Below, one piece after another: positions 15,096 to 24,014 of a stretch of 37,080 nt of DNA. Made by a program: the position numbers and the translations under genes. The stretch is from Janthinobacterium sp. GTDB lineage: Bacteria > Pseudomonadota > Gammaproteobacteria > Burkholderiales > Burkholderiaceae_D. Position 1 is the first letter of the stretch. Each line of letters begins with the position of its first letter. The notes beneath the pieces were generated by a model that worked only from the letters and a program-made list of their open reading frames with translations, was not told the DNA's origin and ran no database searches. Where the stretch lies: assembly GCF_009923995.1 (NCBI RefSeq), contig NZ_RFSK01000059.1, positions 1 to 37,080 of the forward strand, read 5' to 3'.

Positions 15096-17120
15096 ATGTC
15101 ACTGCTCCGCCGCCTCTCCATCCAGAAAAAATTGCTGTTCAGCATGGGCCTGTGCCTGCTGCTCTTCATGGCGATTTCCTCGTTCCTCAGCGTGCGCATG
15201 AGCAGCGATTACGTGCGCGAGCGCGTCGTCGGCCAGGAATTGCCGGCCCAGGTGGGCGAGATCCGCAACGACGTGCTGCGCCAGATCAGCCAGCCCCTGT
15301 CCGTGGTGCAGACCATGGCCAACGACGTCTACCTGCAAGACTGGGAAGACGCGGGCCTGCCCGACAGCGGCATCGCCACCTTCCAGCGCTACGCCACCGT
15401 CGTCAAGGACAAGAACAAGGCGGCCTCGATCAACTGGGCTTCCGCCAGCACGGGCAAGTATTTCACCGCCGATGGCTTGCTGCGCACCCTGGACAAGAAC
15501 CAGGCCGCTGACCAATGGTTTTATCGCTTGCTGGCCGGCGACAAGGCGTACACGCTCGACATCGACAAGGCAGAAAACTCCAGCGACCTGATGCTGTATC
15601 TGAATGCGCGCGGCCAGACGGCGGGCGGCAGGCAGATCGCCGCCGGCCTGGGCCTGTCCATCAATGCACTGGCCGACACCATCCGCAGCTACAAGATCGG
15701 CCACACGGGCCATGTCTACCTCGTACGCGCCAACGGCGTCGTGCTGGTGCACCGCGACACGGCCCTGGCCGATGGCAAGCATCAGCTCAAGGAAATGCCC
15801 GGCATTGGCGAGGCCCTGAGCAAGAACCTGCTCACCGGCAACAAATACGCTTCTGCCATCTACGACGCGCCAGCGGGTCGCCAGTTCATCGCCGCCTCCT
15901 TCGTGCCGGAACTGAATCTGTATGTGATGGCGGAAGTGCCGGAGACGGAAGTGCTGGGCAATGTCACGCGCTCGGCCCTGATCGCCGCATTGTTCGCCGG
16001 CCTCGTTGGCGGCGGCATCGCCCTGTGCGTCATTTACGTCATCAGCCGCGCCATCGCCGCGCCCGTCGCGCGGGCGGCCGACATGCTCGGCGAGATCGCC
16101 AGCGGCAACGGCGACCTGAGCCGCCGCATGCCCGTCGAGTCGGAAGACGAAGTCGGTGCGCTGGCCGCCGCCTTCAACCGCTTCGTCGCGTCGCTGAACG
16201 TGACGATACGCGAAGTTCGCGACAGTACCGGCGCCATTGCGAGTGCATCGAGCCAGATCGCCTCGGGCAACCTGGACCTGTCGGCACGCACGGAAGCCCA
16301 GGCATCGAGCCTGGAAGAAACGGCTGCCGCGATGGAAGAGCTGACATCGACCGTGAAACAGAATGCGGATAACGCGCGCCAGGCCAACCAGTTGGTGGTA
16401 TCGGCCTCGAGCCACGCCGTCAAGGGCGGCGAAGTGGTAGGCCAGGTGGTGCAGACGATGGGCGCAATTACGGAAAGTTCGCGCAAGATCGCCGACATTA
16501 TCGGCGTGATCGATGGCATTGCCTTCCAGACCAATATTTTGGCGCTGAACGCGGCGGTGGAAGCGGCCCGTGCGGGCGAGCAGGGCCGCGGCTTTGCCGT
16601 GGTGGCCACGGAAGTGCGCAACCTGGCACAACGTTCGGCGGCGGCGGCGAAGGAAATCAAGGACCTGATCGTCGACTCCGGCAACAAGGTGGAAGCGGGC
16701 AGCAGGCTGGTCGATTCCGCCGGCGCCACCATGCAGGACATCGTCGTCTCCGTGCAGCGGGTCGCCGACCTGATGGGTGAAATCGCTTCGGCCAGCCAGG
16801 AGCAAAGCCAGGGCATCGCGCAAGTCAATGCCACGGTCACGCAGATGGATGATGCGACCCAGCAAAATGCGGCGCTGGTGGAAGAAGCGGCGGCCGCCGC
16901 CCAGTCCCTGCAGGATCAGGCCGGCCGGCTGGCACAGGTGGTCAGCGTCTTCAAACTGGATGAGTCGGGCCACGTAAGCGCACCGCAGGTCATGCCAGCC
17001 TCCACCGGCAAACCGGCGCGGCCCGCGGCCAGGCTCACCGCCCAGCCCGTAGCACCGGCCAGACCCGCCCCTGCGTTCAGCCGCAAGGCAGCGGCGGGCG
17101 AGGAGTGGGAAGAGTTTTAA
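15096..17120 (+). CDS. Methyl-accepting chemotaxis protein with Cache-type sensor
   Basis: A 674-residue transmembrane chemoreceptor. The first membrane helix is at ~13-33 ([17 protein letters not shown]); a periplasmic ligand domain of ~255 residues follows, with dCache-like features ([29 protein letters not shown]); the second helix is at ~293-318; a HAMP domain follows to ~370. The long coiled-coil signalling domain has the conserved tip [19 protein letters not shown] near 475-495 that binds CheA and CheW. A Pro/Ala-rich linker leads to the C-terminal EEWEEF, which resembles the xWxxF pentapeptide (as in NWETF) that tethers CheR and CheB. Start ATG 15096 has AAGG six bases upstream. No che genes are adjacent, so the receptor feeds a pathway encoded elsewhere. 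The ligand cannot be read from the sequence. Confidence 0.95.
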   Translation: MSLLRRLSIQKKLLFSMGLCLLLFMAISSFLSVRMSSDYVRERVVGQELPAQVGEIRNDVLRQISQPLSVVQTMANDVYLQDWEDAGLPDSGIATFQRYATVVKDKNKAASINWASASTGKYFTADGLLRTLDKNQAADQWFYRLLAGDKAYTLDIDKAENSSDLMLYLNARGQTAGGRQIAAGLGLSINALADTIRSYKIGHTGHVYLVRANGVVLVHRDTALADGKHQLKEMPGIGEALSKNLLTGNKYASAIYDAPAGRQFIAASFVPELNLYVMAEVPETEVLGNVTRSALIAALFAGLVGGGIALCVIYVISRAIAAPVARAADMLGEIASGNGDLSRRMPVESEDEVGALAAAFNRFVASLNVTIREVRDSTGAIASASSQIASGNLDLSARTEAQASSLEETAAAMEELTSTVKQNADNARQANQLVVSASSHAVKGGEVVGQVVQTMGAITESSRKIADIIGVIDGIAFQTNILALNAAVEAARAGEQGRGFAVVATEVRNLAQRSAAAAKEIKDLIVDSGNKVEAGSRLVDSAGATMQDIVVSVQRVADLMGEIASASQEQSQGIAQVNATVTQMDDATQQNAALVEEAAAAAQSLQDQAGRLAQVVSVFKLDESGHVSAPQVMPASTGKPARPAARLTAQPVAPARPAPAFSRKAAAGEEWEEF

Positions 17121-17140
17121 GCGAACTGTTTAAGCGAACT
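17116..17140. repeat. Tandem 12-bp direct repeat at the chemoreceptor stop codon
   Basis: TTTAAGCGAACT occurs at 17116-17127 and again at 17129-17140 with one base between. The first copy contains the chemoreceptor stop codon (TAA), the second runs into the stop of the convergent thioredoxin-like gene. It looks like a recent slippage duplication and leaves only 18 bp between the genes. No terminator hairpin is visible there. Confidence 0.7.
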
Positions 17141-17648
17141 AAATGGCCGGCGCCTTGACGCTGGCCGCTTGCTTGAAGAAATCATAAATGCCGCTCTCGC
17201 TCATGCGGCGGGCATTAGCCAGTTCGCCGCCCTTGGTGGCGTACAGTACCTGGTTGTTGTCGCTGGACACCAGCACGGCAGCCGGAATGCCCTTCTTCAA
17301 GGGATTGCCATAGGCGTGCGCCACGTCCAGGTTATGGTCAAAGTTGCCCACGTCGACCTTGACGACCTTGAATTGCTGCTGCATCAATTCTGCGTTTTTC
17401 CCCTCTTTCAAGGCCTTGTCGAGCGCGCGGCAATCCTCGCACCAGTTGGCGCCAAAGATCAGCAGCACGGGCACGTGGGCGGCCTTGGCCTCCGCCAGCG
17501 CATGGGCCACGTCGGCCTTGGCATCGGCCGCCGCGTTGTACGGCAAGTGCGGCGTGGCGACAGGGTTGCTCGGTGTTGGGGCGGCGGCAACGGCGGTGCC
17601 GGCCAGCAGCACACTGGCGAGAACGGTGGAAAGGATGGAAACGCGCAT
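17139..17648 (-). CDS. Periplasmic thioredoxin-fold protein
   Basis: A 169-residue exported protein. Residues 1-~22 are a signal peptide (MRVSILSTVLASVLLAGTAVAAA). The thioredoxin fold carries the redox motif W-C-E-D-C with Cys70 and Cys73 in FGANWCEDCRALD, followed by a cis-proline-like segment (KGIPAAVLV). This resembles stand-alone thioredoxin-like proteins related to the C-terminal domain of DsbD, which reduce disulfides in the periplasm; the exact partner is unknown. The start at 17648 is set by a strong ribosome site, AGGAG six bases upstream, and by the signal peptide; the open frame continues further upstream to 17708 but that extension lacks support. The gene is convergent with the chemoreceptor gene. 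Confidence 0.9.
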   Translation of the reverse strand: MRVSILSTVLASVLLAGTAVAAAPTPSNPVATPHLPYNAAADAKADVAHALAEAKAAHVPVLLIFGANWCEDCRALDKALKEGKNAELMQQQFKVVKVDVGNFDHNLDVAHAYGNPLKKGIPAAVLVSSDNNQVLYATKGGELANARRMSESGIYDFFKQAASVKAPAI

Positions 17649-17715
17649 GCGGAGCTCCTGTGAAATCAGCGTGAGGCCGGCTGGACAGATGCCAGCGGGC
17701 ATGACCATTTAGAAT

Positions 17716-18093
17716 ATGCCTGCTTGTCGGAAATATCTACAATTTAATTGCACTGTGCTTATACGAAAAACGCATAAGCCAAGCCTGGAGCATGCATCGA
17801 GCACCCAAGGCACCCTGCCCCAGCCCCTGTGGGATGCCGCGCGCATGCTGCGCAGCGCCCTCCCGGACGGTATCCCTCTCATGGCGTATTTCCCCGTGCT
17901 GGCCTTGCTGTACGAACACTTTTCCGATCGCCACCTCGCCGCCCTGTTGGCGCACGCCACGGGCAAGGATACGGCGCGGGTGCTCAATGACACCCCTGTC
18001 TGCGTCGGCAACAGGCCCGGCAGCGCCGCCGCCGAAGCCCTCAAGAAGTTGCTGGAGCAGCATGGCTTGCTGGCAATCCGCGCCGAAGACTAG
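17716..18093 (+). CDS. Small hypothetical protein, DUF3349-like
   Basis: A 125-codon frame. The part from about residue 38 looks like a real helical protein: LPDGIPLMAYFPVLALLYEHFSD has the shape of DUF3349 proteins (a P-x-G-x-P turn, then a hydrophobic helix and a helix-turn pair), ending in ALKKLLEQHGLLAIRAED. The first ~35 residues are lower in GC and unlike the rest, so the true start may be further in, for example GTG 17755 or ATG 17845; none has a good ribosome site. The gene reads in the same direction as the HPP-CBS gene 81 bases on. The function is unknown, and the DUF match is by eye only. Confidence 0.55.
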   Translation: MPACRKYLQFNCTVLIRKTHKPSLEHASSTQGTLPQPLWDAARMLRSALPDGIPLMAYFPVLALLYEHFSDRHLAALLAHATGKDTARVLNDTPVCVGNRPGSAAAEALKKLLEQHGLLAIRAED

Positions 18094-18174
18094 TGCCATC
18101 CGGCAGCGAAACGGCACGCATGGGATAATGGCGGGCTTAACTGAGCAACGCGTCTGGAACGCGCCCTCCCCACC

Positions 18175-19341
18175 ATGACGACTTCTTTCCTGGCACGCTG
18201 GCTGCCACAACCGAACAACGGCAGCCGCCGCGAACAATTGCGCGCCTGCGCGGGCGCCATCTGCGGCTTGCTGCTCACTGGCCTCATCTGCCATTTCCTG
18301 CTGGCTCCCGACAGTGCCAGCGTCTACCTGATCGCCCCTATGGGCGCCTCCGCCGTGCTGCTGTTCTGCCTGCCGGCCAGCCCGCTGGCGCAACCGTGGT
18401 CCGTGGTGGGCGGCAATGTCGTCTCCGGCCTGGTAGGCATGGCCTGCGTCAAATGGCTGGGACCCAGCGTGGGCGTGGCGGCGCTGGCCGCCTGCCTGGC
18501 CATCGGCGCCATGTTTGCCCTGCGCTGCCTGCATCCGCCAGGCGGGGCCGTCGCGCTCACCACCGTCGTGGGCGGCGCCAGCGTGCATGCGGCCGGCTTC
18601 GAGTTCGTCTTCATCACCGTGCTGTTCAATTCGGCCGTGCTGGTCGCCTGCGCCGTGCTGTACAACAACCTGACGGGACGCCGCTACCCGCATACCCAGC
18701 AACTGGCCACGCCGCATCCGCACGCCACCAGGGACGCGACTCCCAGCACGCGCCTGGGCTTTTCGCCGGACGACCTCGATGCCGTGCTGCGCCAGCACGG
18801 CGAAGTGCTCGACATCAGCCGCGATGATCTGCAAGCCATCTTCCTGCAAACGGAAATGCGCGCCTACCAGCGCCGCTTCGGCGTCGTCACCTGCGCCGAC
18901 ATCATGTCGAAAGACGTGCTCAGCGTGGAATTCGGCACGCCATTGGATATTGCCTGGCGCACCATGCGCGAGCACGACGTGGGTGCCCTGCCCGTCGTCA
19001 ACCGGGCAAACAGGGTCATCGGCATCATCACGCAGACGGATTTTTTGCGCCATGGCGGCCTCGACGATTACCAGGGCATGCGCCAGCGCCTGCGCAGCCT
19101 GCTGCAGCGCAGCGGCCTCTCCCATAGCGACAAGCCGGAAGTGGTAGGCCAGCTGATGACGCCATCGCCGCACACGGCACGCCTGGGTACGCCCATCATC
19201 GACCTGGTGCCCCTGATGGCCGACGCCGGCTACCACCATATTCCCATCCTTGACGATGACGAACGGCTGGCCGGCATCATCAGCCAGTCCGACCTGATGG
19301 CGGCCTTATATGAAAGCCGCTTTGCCGAGGCGGCCGCATGA
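18175..19341 (+). CDS. HPP family membrane protein with two CBS domains
   Basis: A 388-residue protein. Residues ~20-165 are an integral membrane HPP domain with several helices, the family motif LHPPGGA (His120) and PMGASAVLLF earlier. A cytoplasmic linker follows, then two CBS domains at ~240-295 (ADIMSKDVLSV, VIGIITQTDFLRH) and ~323-381 (VGQLMTPSP, LAGIISQSDLMAAL). A plant chloroplast HPP protein transports nitrite; the bacterial members are mostly uncharacterised. CBS pairs bind adenine nucleotides and gate transporters, so an energy-sensing transporter is a fair inference. The stop overlaps the start of the downstream M48 protease gene by ATGA, which implies translational coupling. Confidence 0.9.
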   Translation: MTTSFLARWLPQPNNGSRREQLRACAGAICGLLLTGLICHFLLAPDSASVYLIAPMGASAVLLFCLPASPLAQPWSVVGGNVVSGLVGMACVKWLGPSVGVAALAACLAIGAMFALRCLHPPGGAVALTTVVGGASVHAAGFEFVFITVLFNSAVLVACAVLYNNLTGRRYPHTQQLATPHPHATRDATPSTRLGFSPDDLDAVLRQHGEVLDISRDDLQAIFLQTEMRAYQRRFGVVTCADIMSKDVLSVEFGTPLDIAWRTMREHDVGALPVVNRANRVIGIITQTDFLRHGGLDDYQGMRQRLRSLLQRSGLSHSDKPEVVGQLMTPSPHTARLGTPIIDLVPLMADAGYHHIPILDDDERLAGIISQSDLMAALYESRFAEAAA

Positions 19342-20435
19342 CACCGTTCCCGGCGCTGCTGTCCGGCGCCGCTGGCGGACCGTCCGGCACGCCCGTCAGC
19401 GCACATTTCTTCGGCGCCCAGCTGCTCATCGATGCACCCCGTTTCTCCGTCGATGTGGCGCAGCTGGTCATCAGCGTGGGCGGCGTTGACGGCCCCGAAC
19501 TGTTCCTGAACTGGCTTGACGGGCAAGGCCGGCAAGCATCGCTCAAGCCGCTGGGGATGGACGCCATCGCCATCGTCCTGCGCGAAGCGCCGCCGGCGCT
19601 GCAGCCGCAACTGCAACGCCTGTGGAACGAACGCCGGCGCAACCGGCGGCAAGTGTCGACCTGGCTGAGCGGCTTGACGGGCGCGGCCGTCGCGGCCGCC
19701 GCCCTGCTGTGGTGGCAGGGCGGCAACGCCGTCGGCGCGCTGGCGCACCTGATTCCCCTGTCGACGGAACAGCAGCTGGGCGAACTGGCCCTGTCGCAAG
19801 TACGCGCGCAGGGCGGCCTCAGCGACAGCGGCGCGGCACAGCAGACGGTGCAGGACATCGGCCAGAAGCTGACGGCCCGTTCGCGCTACGCCTACCGCTG
19901 GCTGGTCAAGAACGATGACAGCGTCAACGCCTTTGCCATGCCCGGTGGCATCATCGTCGTGCATACGGGCTTGCTGCGCCAGGCGGCCGACCCGGGAGAA
20001 CTGGCCGGCGTCCTGGCGCATGAAGTCCAGCACGTGGAACAGCGTCATTCGCTACGGCAAATGATCAGCAGCCTGGGCTGGGGCGCGCTGGTGGGCGTGA
20101 CCATCGGCGACATCAGTGCCGTGGCCGCCATGCTGGCGCACCAGGCGGGCACCCTGTATTTCAGCCGCGACATGGAGGAAGAAGCGGACCGGCTGGGTTT
20201 GCTCGCCTTGCAGCGCGCGCGCATCCGTCCCGACGGCATGCTGACTTTCTTCCAGAAACTCGGTGACGAGGACAAGACCAGCATGCCGGGCTGGATCTCG
20301 TCGCACCCGCAAACGGCAGCACGCGCCCAGCAGATTCGCGCGCGGATCGCCGCCACGCCCTGCCCCGCCTGCGTCCCGTTGGTCAGCAAGCACTGGCAGG
20401 CGATGAAGGCGGCCCTGCCGCCTACGGCAAAATAG
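19338..20435 (+). CDS. M48 family zinc metalloprotease, membrane anchored
   Basis: 365 residues. The first ~105 residues form a soluble domain of unknown type, followed by a single membrane helix near 110-130 (TGAAVAAAALLWW). The M48 peptidase domain follows, with zinc motif HEVQH at ~228-232 and the third-ligand region MEEEADRLGL near 280. This resembles BepA/LoiP/HtpX-type proteases that survey envelope or membrane proteins. It differs from classic BepA in having no signal peptide and a long N-terminal extension ahead of the helix. The 4-bp ATGA overlap with the HPP-CBS gene implies that the two proteins are made together and perhaps work together. Confidence 0.88.
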   Translation: MTPFPALLSGAAGGPSGTPVSAHFFGAQLLIDAPRFSVDVAQLVISVGGVDGPELFLNWLDGQGRQASLKPLGMDAIAIVLREAPPALQPQLQRLWNERRRNRRQVSTWLSGLTGAAVAAAALLWWQGGNAVGALAHLIPLSTEQQLGELALSQVRAQGGLSDSGAAQQTVQDIGQKLTARSRYAYRWLVKNDDSVNAFAMPGGIIVVHTGLLRQAADPGELAGVLAHEVQHVEQRHSLRQMISSLGWGALVGVTIGDISAVAAMLAHQAGTLYFSRDMEEEADRLGLLALQRARIRPDGMLTFFQKLGDEDKTSMPGWISSHPQTAARAQQIRARIAATPCPACVPLVSKHWQAMKAALPPTAK

Positions 20436-20570
20436 CAACATTCCTCTCGCACAATTTATCCAAACGCGCTGGGCAATGGCGTATGCTTACGCCCCGGCTG
20501 CTCCTTCGCGACCGGCCATCCCGACCCGCTACGCCTCCGTTCATTCTCCTCCTTACAAAGGATATCGCGC

Positions 20571-22391
20571 ATGAAGCATCGTTTTGCCGCCGGCACCCTC
20601 GGCACCCTGGCCGTTTCCCTGTTACTTGCCCATGCGCCCATGGCGCAAGCGGTCCAGCCCGCTGCCAAGGCAGCCGTCGCGCCCGCGGTCAGTGCCCCCA
20701 AGGCCAAGCAGCAGTTGCAAGTGCTGGCCGACCAGTATTACGATGCATCGGCCCGCTTCGATCCGATCAGTGCCACGGAGAGCGGCGACAACCGTTTTGA
20801 CGACCAGCTCGGCTCGACCATCGTCCCCGCCGCGCGCGCGAAGCAATTTGCCCTGTACCGCCAGTACCAGAAAACGCTGCGCGCCATCCCGCGCGCGCAA
20901 TTGGCCCAGCAGGATCAGATCAATTACGACATTCTCGACTATGAACTGGCCACGGCGCTGAGCTTCGAGCGCTTCCCCGAATACCTGCTGCCCCTGAACC
21001 AGATGGACAGCATGCCCGTCACCCTGGCCAATTATGCGGGCGGCGAGGCATCGCAGCCGCTGACCACGGTCAAGGAATATGACGCTTACCTGAGCCGTAT
21101 CGGCCAGTTGCCGGGCTGGATAGACCAGGCCATCGCCAACATGAAGGTCGGCATGCAAAAAGGCATCGTACTGCCGAAGGCGCTGACGGAATCGGCATTG
21201 CCGCAATTCAAGAAACTCGTCAGTGCGACGCCGCAGGAGAGTGTCTACTACACTCCCATCAAGAACTTGCCAGCCGGCTTTTCGGATGCGGACAAGGCCC
21301 GCCTGACGCAAACGTACACCGTCATCATCCAGGCCAAGCTGATGCCGGCCCTGCAGCGCCTGGCCACCTTCATGGAGCAGGAGTACCTGCCGGCGGGCCG
21401 CAGCAGCAGCGGCTGGAGCGCCCTGCCCGATGGTGCCGCCTGGTACCAGGCGCGCGTGGCCAGCAGCACCACGACGGACATGCAGCCGGAGCAGATCCAC
21501 GCCATCGGCTTGCGCGAAGTGGCGCGCATCCAGGAGCAATACGCCATCGTCGGACCGAAGATGGGCTACAACGGCCCGGCCGCCGGCTTGCCCGTGTGGG
21601 TCTCGGAGCAGGCGAAATACCGCCCGTTCAAGACGGAACAGGAAGTGCTGGACGTGTATCGCAAGCTGAACGTGCTGCTCGACAGCAAGTTGCCGGCCCT
21701 GTTCACCCTCGTGCCGAAAGCACCGCTGGACTTGCGTCTGGAACCTGAACTGAGCCGCGACACGGCCGCCGACCACTACACGGCCCCGGCCGCCGACGGA
21801 TCGCGTCCCGGCGTGTTCTGGTCCGTCGTCACGGATCCGAAGCAATATGGCGACACGGGCATGACCACCCTGTTCCTGCACGAAGGCAAGCCGGGCCACC
21901 ATTTCCACCTGGCGCTGGTGCAGGAGATGGACTTGCCGAACTTCCGCCGCTTCGGCGGCAACAATGCCTTCACGGAAGGCTGGGCCCTGTATGCGGAAAC
22001 GCTGGGCAAGGAAATGGGCCTGTTCGACGATCCGGCCCAGTATTTCGGCCACTTGAACGACGAGATGCTGCGCGCCGTGCGCCTGGTGGTCGACACCGGC
22101 CTGCATTCCAAGGGCTGGACGCGCGAACAGACGATCAAATACATGCGCGACACCCTCGGCTACGACGCCGTGGCAAAAAGCGAAACGGAGCGCTACATGG
22201 CCTGGCCTGGCCAGGCGCTGGGCTACAAGATCGGCGCGCTGAAGATCGTGGAACTGCGCCAGCGGGCGCAAAAAGCCTTGGGCGACAAGTTCAGCCTGCC
22301 GAAGTTCCACGAAGTGGTACTCAGCGACGGTACCCTGCCCCTGAAACTGCTGGAAACCAAGGTCGACCGATGGATCGCGCAGCAGAAGTAA
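20571..22391 (+). CDS. DUF885 family exported putative metallohydrolase
   Basis: 606 residues. An N-terminal signal peptide (about 1-27, ending PMAQA) is followed by an Ala/Lys-rich spacer and a large helical DUF885 domain. The family signature is clear: HEGKPGHH at residues 437-444 in LFLHEGKPGHHFHLAL, with TEGWALYAETLGKEMG about 30 residues later, the likely zinc ligands of a gluzincin-like site. DUF885 proteins resemble carboxypeptidase Taq-like helical peptidases, but few have known substrates. Start ATG 20571 is preceded by AAAGGA. A strong terminator follows directly. Exported peptidase is the best guess. Confidence 0.88.
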   Translation: MKHRFAAGTLGTLAVSLLLAHAPMAQAVQPAAKAAVAPAVSAPKAKQQLQVLADQYYDASARFDPISATESGDNRFDDQLGSTIVPAARAKQFALYRQYQKTLRAIPRAQLAQQDQINYDILDYELATALSFERFPEYLLPLNQMDSMPVTLANYAGGEASQPLTTVKEYDAYLSRIGQLPGWIDQAIANMKVGMQKGIVLPKALTESALPQFKKLVSATPQESVYYTPIKNLPAGFSDADKARLTQTYTVIIQAKLMPALQRLATFMEQEYLPAGRSSSGWSALPDGAAWYQARVASSTTTDMQPEQIHAIGLREVARIQEQYAIVGPKMGYNGPAAGLPVWVSEQAKYRPFKTEQEVLDVYRKLNVLLDSKLPALFTLVPKAPLDLRLEPELSRDTAADHYTAPAADGSRPGVFWSVVTDPKQYGDTGMTTLFLHEGKPGHHFHLALVQEMDLPNFRRFGGNNAFTEGWALYAETLGKEMGLFDDPAQYFGHLNDEMLRAVRLVVDTGLHSKGWTREQTIKYMRDTLGYDAVAKSETERYMAWPGQALGYKIGALKIVELRQRAQKALGDKFSLPKFHEVVLSDGTLPLKLLETKVDRWIAQQK

Positions 22392-22410
22392 GACGCAACG
22401 CCTGACGGCA

Positions 22411-22445
22411 AAACGGCAGCACCTTGAGGGGCTGCCGTTTTTTTT
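22411..22445. terminator. Bidirectional Rho-independent terminator
   Basis: AAACGGCAGC (22411-22420), a 10-base loop and GCTGCCGTTT (22431-22440) form a 10-bp stem followed by T through 22445. On the plus strand it ends the DUF885 gene. On the minus strand it gives a shorter T-run after the stem and can serve the convergent HDOD gene. Confidence 0.9.
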
Positions 22446-22461
22446 CGCCTGCGGCCGGCAG

Positions 22462-23304
22462 CTACACCAGCAGCGCGGCGCTCATCGAGCGCACTTCCTC
22501 GGCCGATTCGGCCAGGATGCTTTGCAGGGTTTCGTTATCGATAATGAAATCGATGACGGAGTCGGAGGGTGTGAGCATTTCCACGAAGGTGGCCTGCAGC
22601 GGTGAGGGCACGGGGGACAGTTGCTTGGCCAACAATAAGGTATCGAGCAGCGAGTCGGGCGGGATCGACAGCAGTCCATCGCGCAAGCCTTCGATGGCGT
22701 CGCTGACGGCCAGCGGGATCAGCAGCTTCTTCATGACTTCGCGGGAAATGATTTCTTCCGCCGATTCCATCCAGTGATCCGTATCGTCATCGAGCAAACC
22801 GGGAAACTCGTCGGCCCGCGACAGCAGGTAAAAGCCGCCCACCTCATGCACGATGCCGGCGAATAGCGCCGTATCGGGATCGACATGGGTGACGCGGCGC
22901 GCAATCACGTGGGCCAGCGCCGCCACGTGCGCCGTGTGCTCCCACAGCTGGGTCGCTTTCTGGCGCAGGGCAGGGTCGATGATCTTGCTGCCGAACTGCC
23001 GCACCACCATGGCCGCCACCAGCGCATACAGGTTGCGGTAGCCCATGCGCATGACGGCGGCGCGCACGCTGGTGACGGGCGCCGCTTCGCCGCGGCTGTA
23101 GACGGCCGAATTGGCCAACGCCACCGTCCGCGCTGCCAGCAGCGGTTCGGCCAGGACCAGCTTGATGGCATGGTCGATATGGCAATCCGGCTCGGCCAGG
23201 GCCAATTGCAATTGCAATGCGGAATTCACGCTGGTGGGAAACGTCAATTCCCCCCGCACGGCCTGGGAAACAATCAAACCAAACGCCTGTAATTTATTCA
23301 TCAT
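22462..23304 (-). CDS. HDOD domain protein
   Basis: A 280-residue cytoplasmic protein. Most of it (about 10-215) is an HDOD domain, recognisable from the LTFPTSVNSALQLQLAL opening, VLAEPLLAARTVALANSAVYSR, VRAAVMRMGYRNLYAL, and the helical core with LWEHTAHVAALAHVIARR and ALFAGIVHEVGGFYLL. HDOD proteins are HD-like domains without phosphodiesterase activity and usually act in signalling. There is no GGDEF or EAL partner in the same chain, so this is a stand-alone version. Two ATG codons in a row (23304 and 23301) make the start uncertain by one residue. No clear ribosome site is visible. Confidence 0.9.
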   Translation of the reverse strand: MMNKLQAFGLIVSQAVRGELTFPTSVNSALQLQLALAEPDCHIDHAIKLVLAEPLLAARTVALANSAVYSRGEAAPVTSVRAAVMRMGYRNLYALVAAMVVRQFGSKIIDPALRQKATQLWEHTAHVAALAHVIARRVTHVDPDTALFAGIVHEVGGFYLLSRADEFPGLLDDDTDHWMESAEEIISREVMKKLLIPLAVSDAIEGLRDGLLSIPPDSLLDTLLLAKQLSPVPSPLQATFVEMLTPSDSVIDFIIDNETLQSILAESAEEVRSMSAALLV

Positions 23305-23384
23305 ACGATCAGTCCGTCTCAGAAATTATTCTGGAAATCAATACTCTGTTTATAGCAGAAATTCATTGCCAGGCCCGGCCTTTA

Positions 23385-24014
23385 TCAAACAGATGGCATG
23401 CCATCGGACTGAAGCAGATTATCCGGCATTGCCAGCGCCTGCAGGGTCAATTCATCGCCGATAACAAACAGCTTGGGTTGCTGTAATACCTGCAGCAGAA
23501 ATGGCTGGCCTTCGCGCAGCCGGCGCCGATAATCAGCCAGCGTATATAAGTTGGGATTGATTTTACGCCGCAAGGTTCGTTCAGCCGGGGCAAGTCCCGT
23601 CAACAGATCGCCATAATTGGCCTCTTCAGCCACCAGCAGCAAGTCGATGGGACTGCCCGGCACATCCTGGCCCTTTGCCGTGGCGCCATACACGAATGCC
23701 AGCTGCCATTGCGCGCGCACAGGAGCCAGGGTGCTGCTGAGCACGCCGACAAGACCGAAGGTCTTTTGCACCAGGCCACTCAACTCCGGATAGACCAGGC
23801 TTTCCTTGTTGGGCCAGAAGCGTCGCACATTGCCGATGCGTTCGGATGTGATCAGCCCGGAATCATGCAGCCGGCGCAGTTCCCGCTGCGCCGAAGCGCT
23901 GCCCAGGCCCGTCAGGCGCATGATTTCGTTCAAATGAAAGCCTTCATTCACACGGACAAAGAGCAATCCCAGCAGTTTTTGCTGGGCGGGGGTAAACAGG
24001 GCTTGGGCAATCAT
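23385..24014 (-). CDS. Winged-helix regulator with degenerate nucleotidyltransferase domain
   Basis: 209 residues. Residues 1-~70 are a winged helix of the ArsR/MarR-like sort (FHLNEIMRLTGLGSASAQRELRRLHDSG, then a wing with ERIGNVRRFWPNK). Residues ~95-170 follow the MNT-type nucleotidyltransferase fold (LAFVYGATAKGQ...IDLLLVAE). The catalytic signature is altered: the usual G-S is G110-A111, and the D-x-D metal pair is Pro122-Ile123-Asp124, so one metal-binding Asp is missing and catalysis is doubtful. The same two-part design is widespread as stand-alone putative regulators. No HEPN partner gene is adjacent, so a toxin-antitoxin pair is not supported. Role unknown; likely a DNA-binding regulator. 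Confidence 0.85.
   Translation of the reverse strand: MIAQALFTPAQQKLLGLLFVRVNEGFHLNEIMRLTGLGSASAQRELRRLHDSGLITSERIGNVRRFWPNKESLVYPELSGLVQKTFGLVGVLSSTLAPVRAQWQLAFVYGATAKGQDVPGSPIDLLLVAEEANYGDLLTGLAPAERTLRRKINPNLYTLADYRRRLREGQPFLLQVLQQPKLFVIGDELTLQALAMPDNLLQSDGMPSV

Noticed and set aside
23385..24014. A MNT/HEPN toxin-antitoxin system
   Set aside because: No HEPN gene is adjacent, the protein carries its own winged helix, and the catalytic residues are altered.
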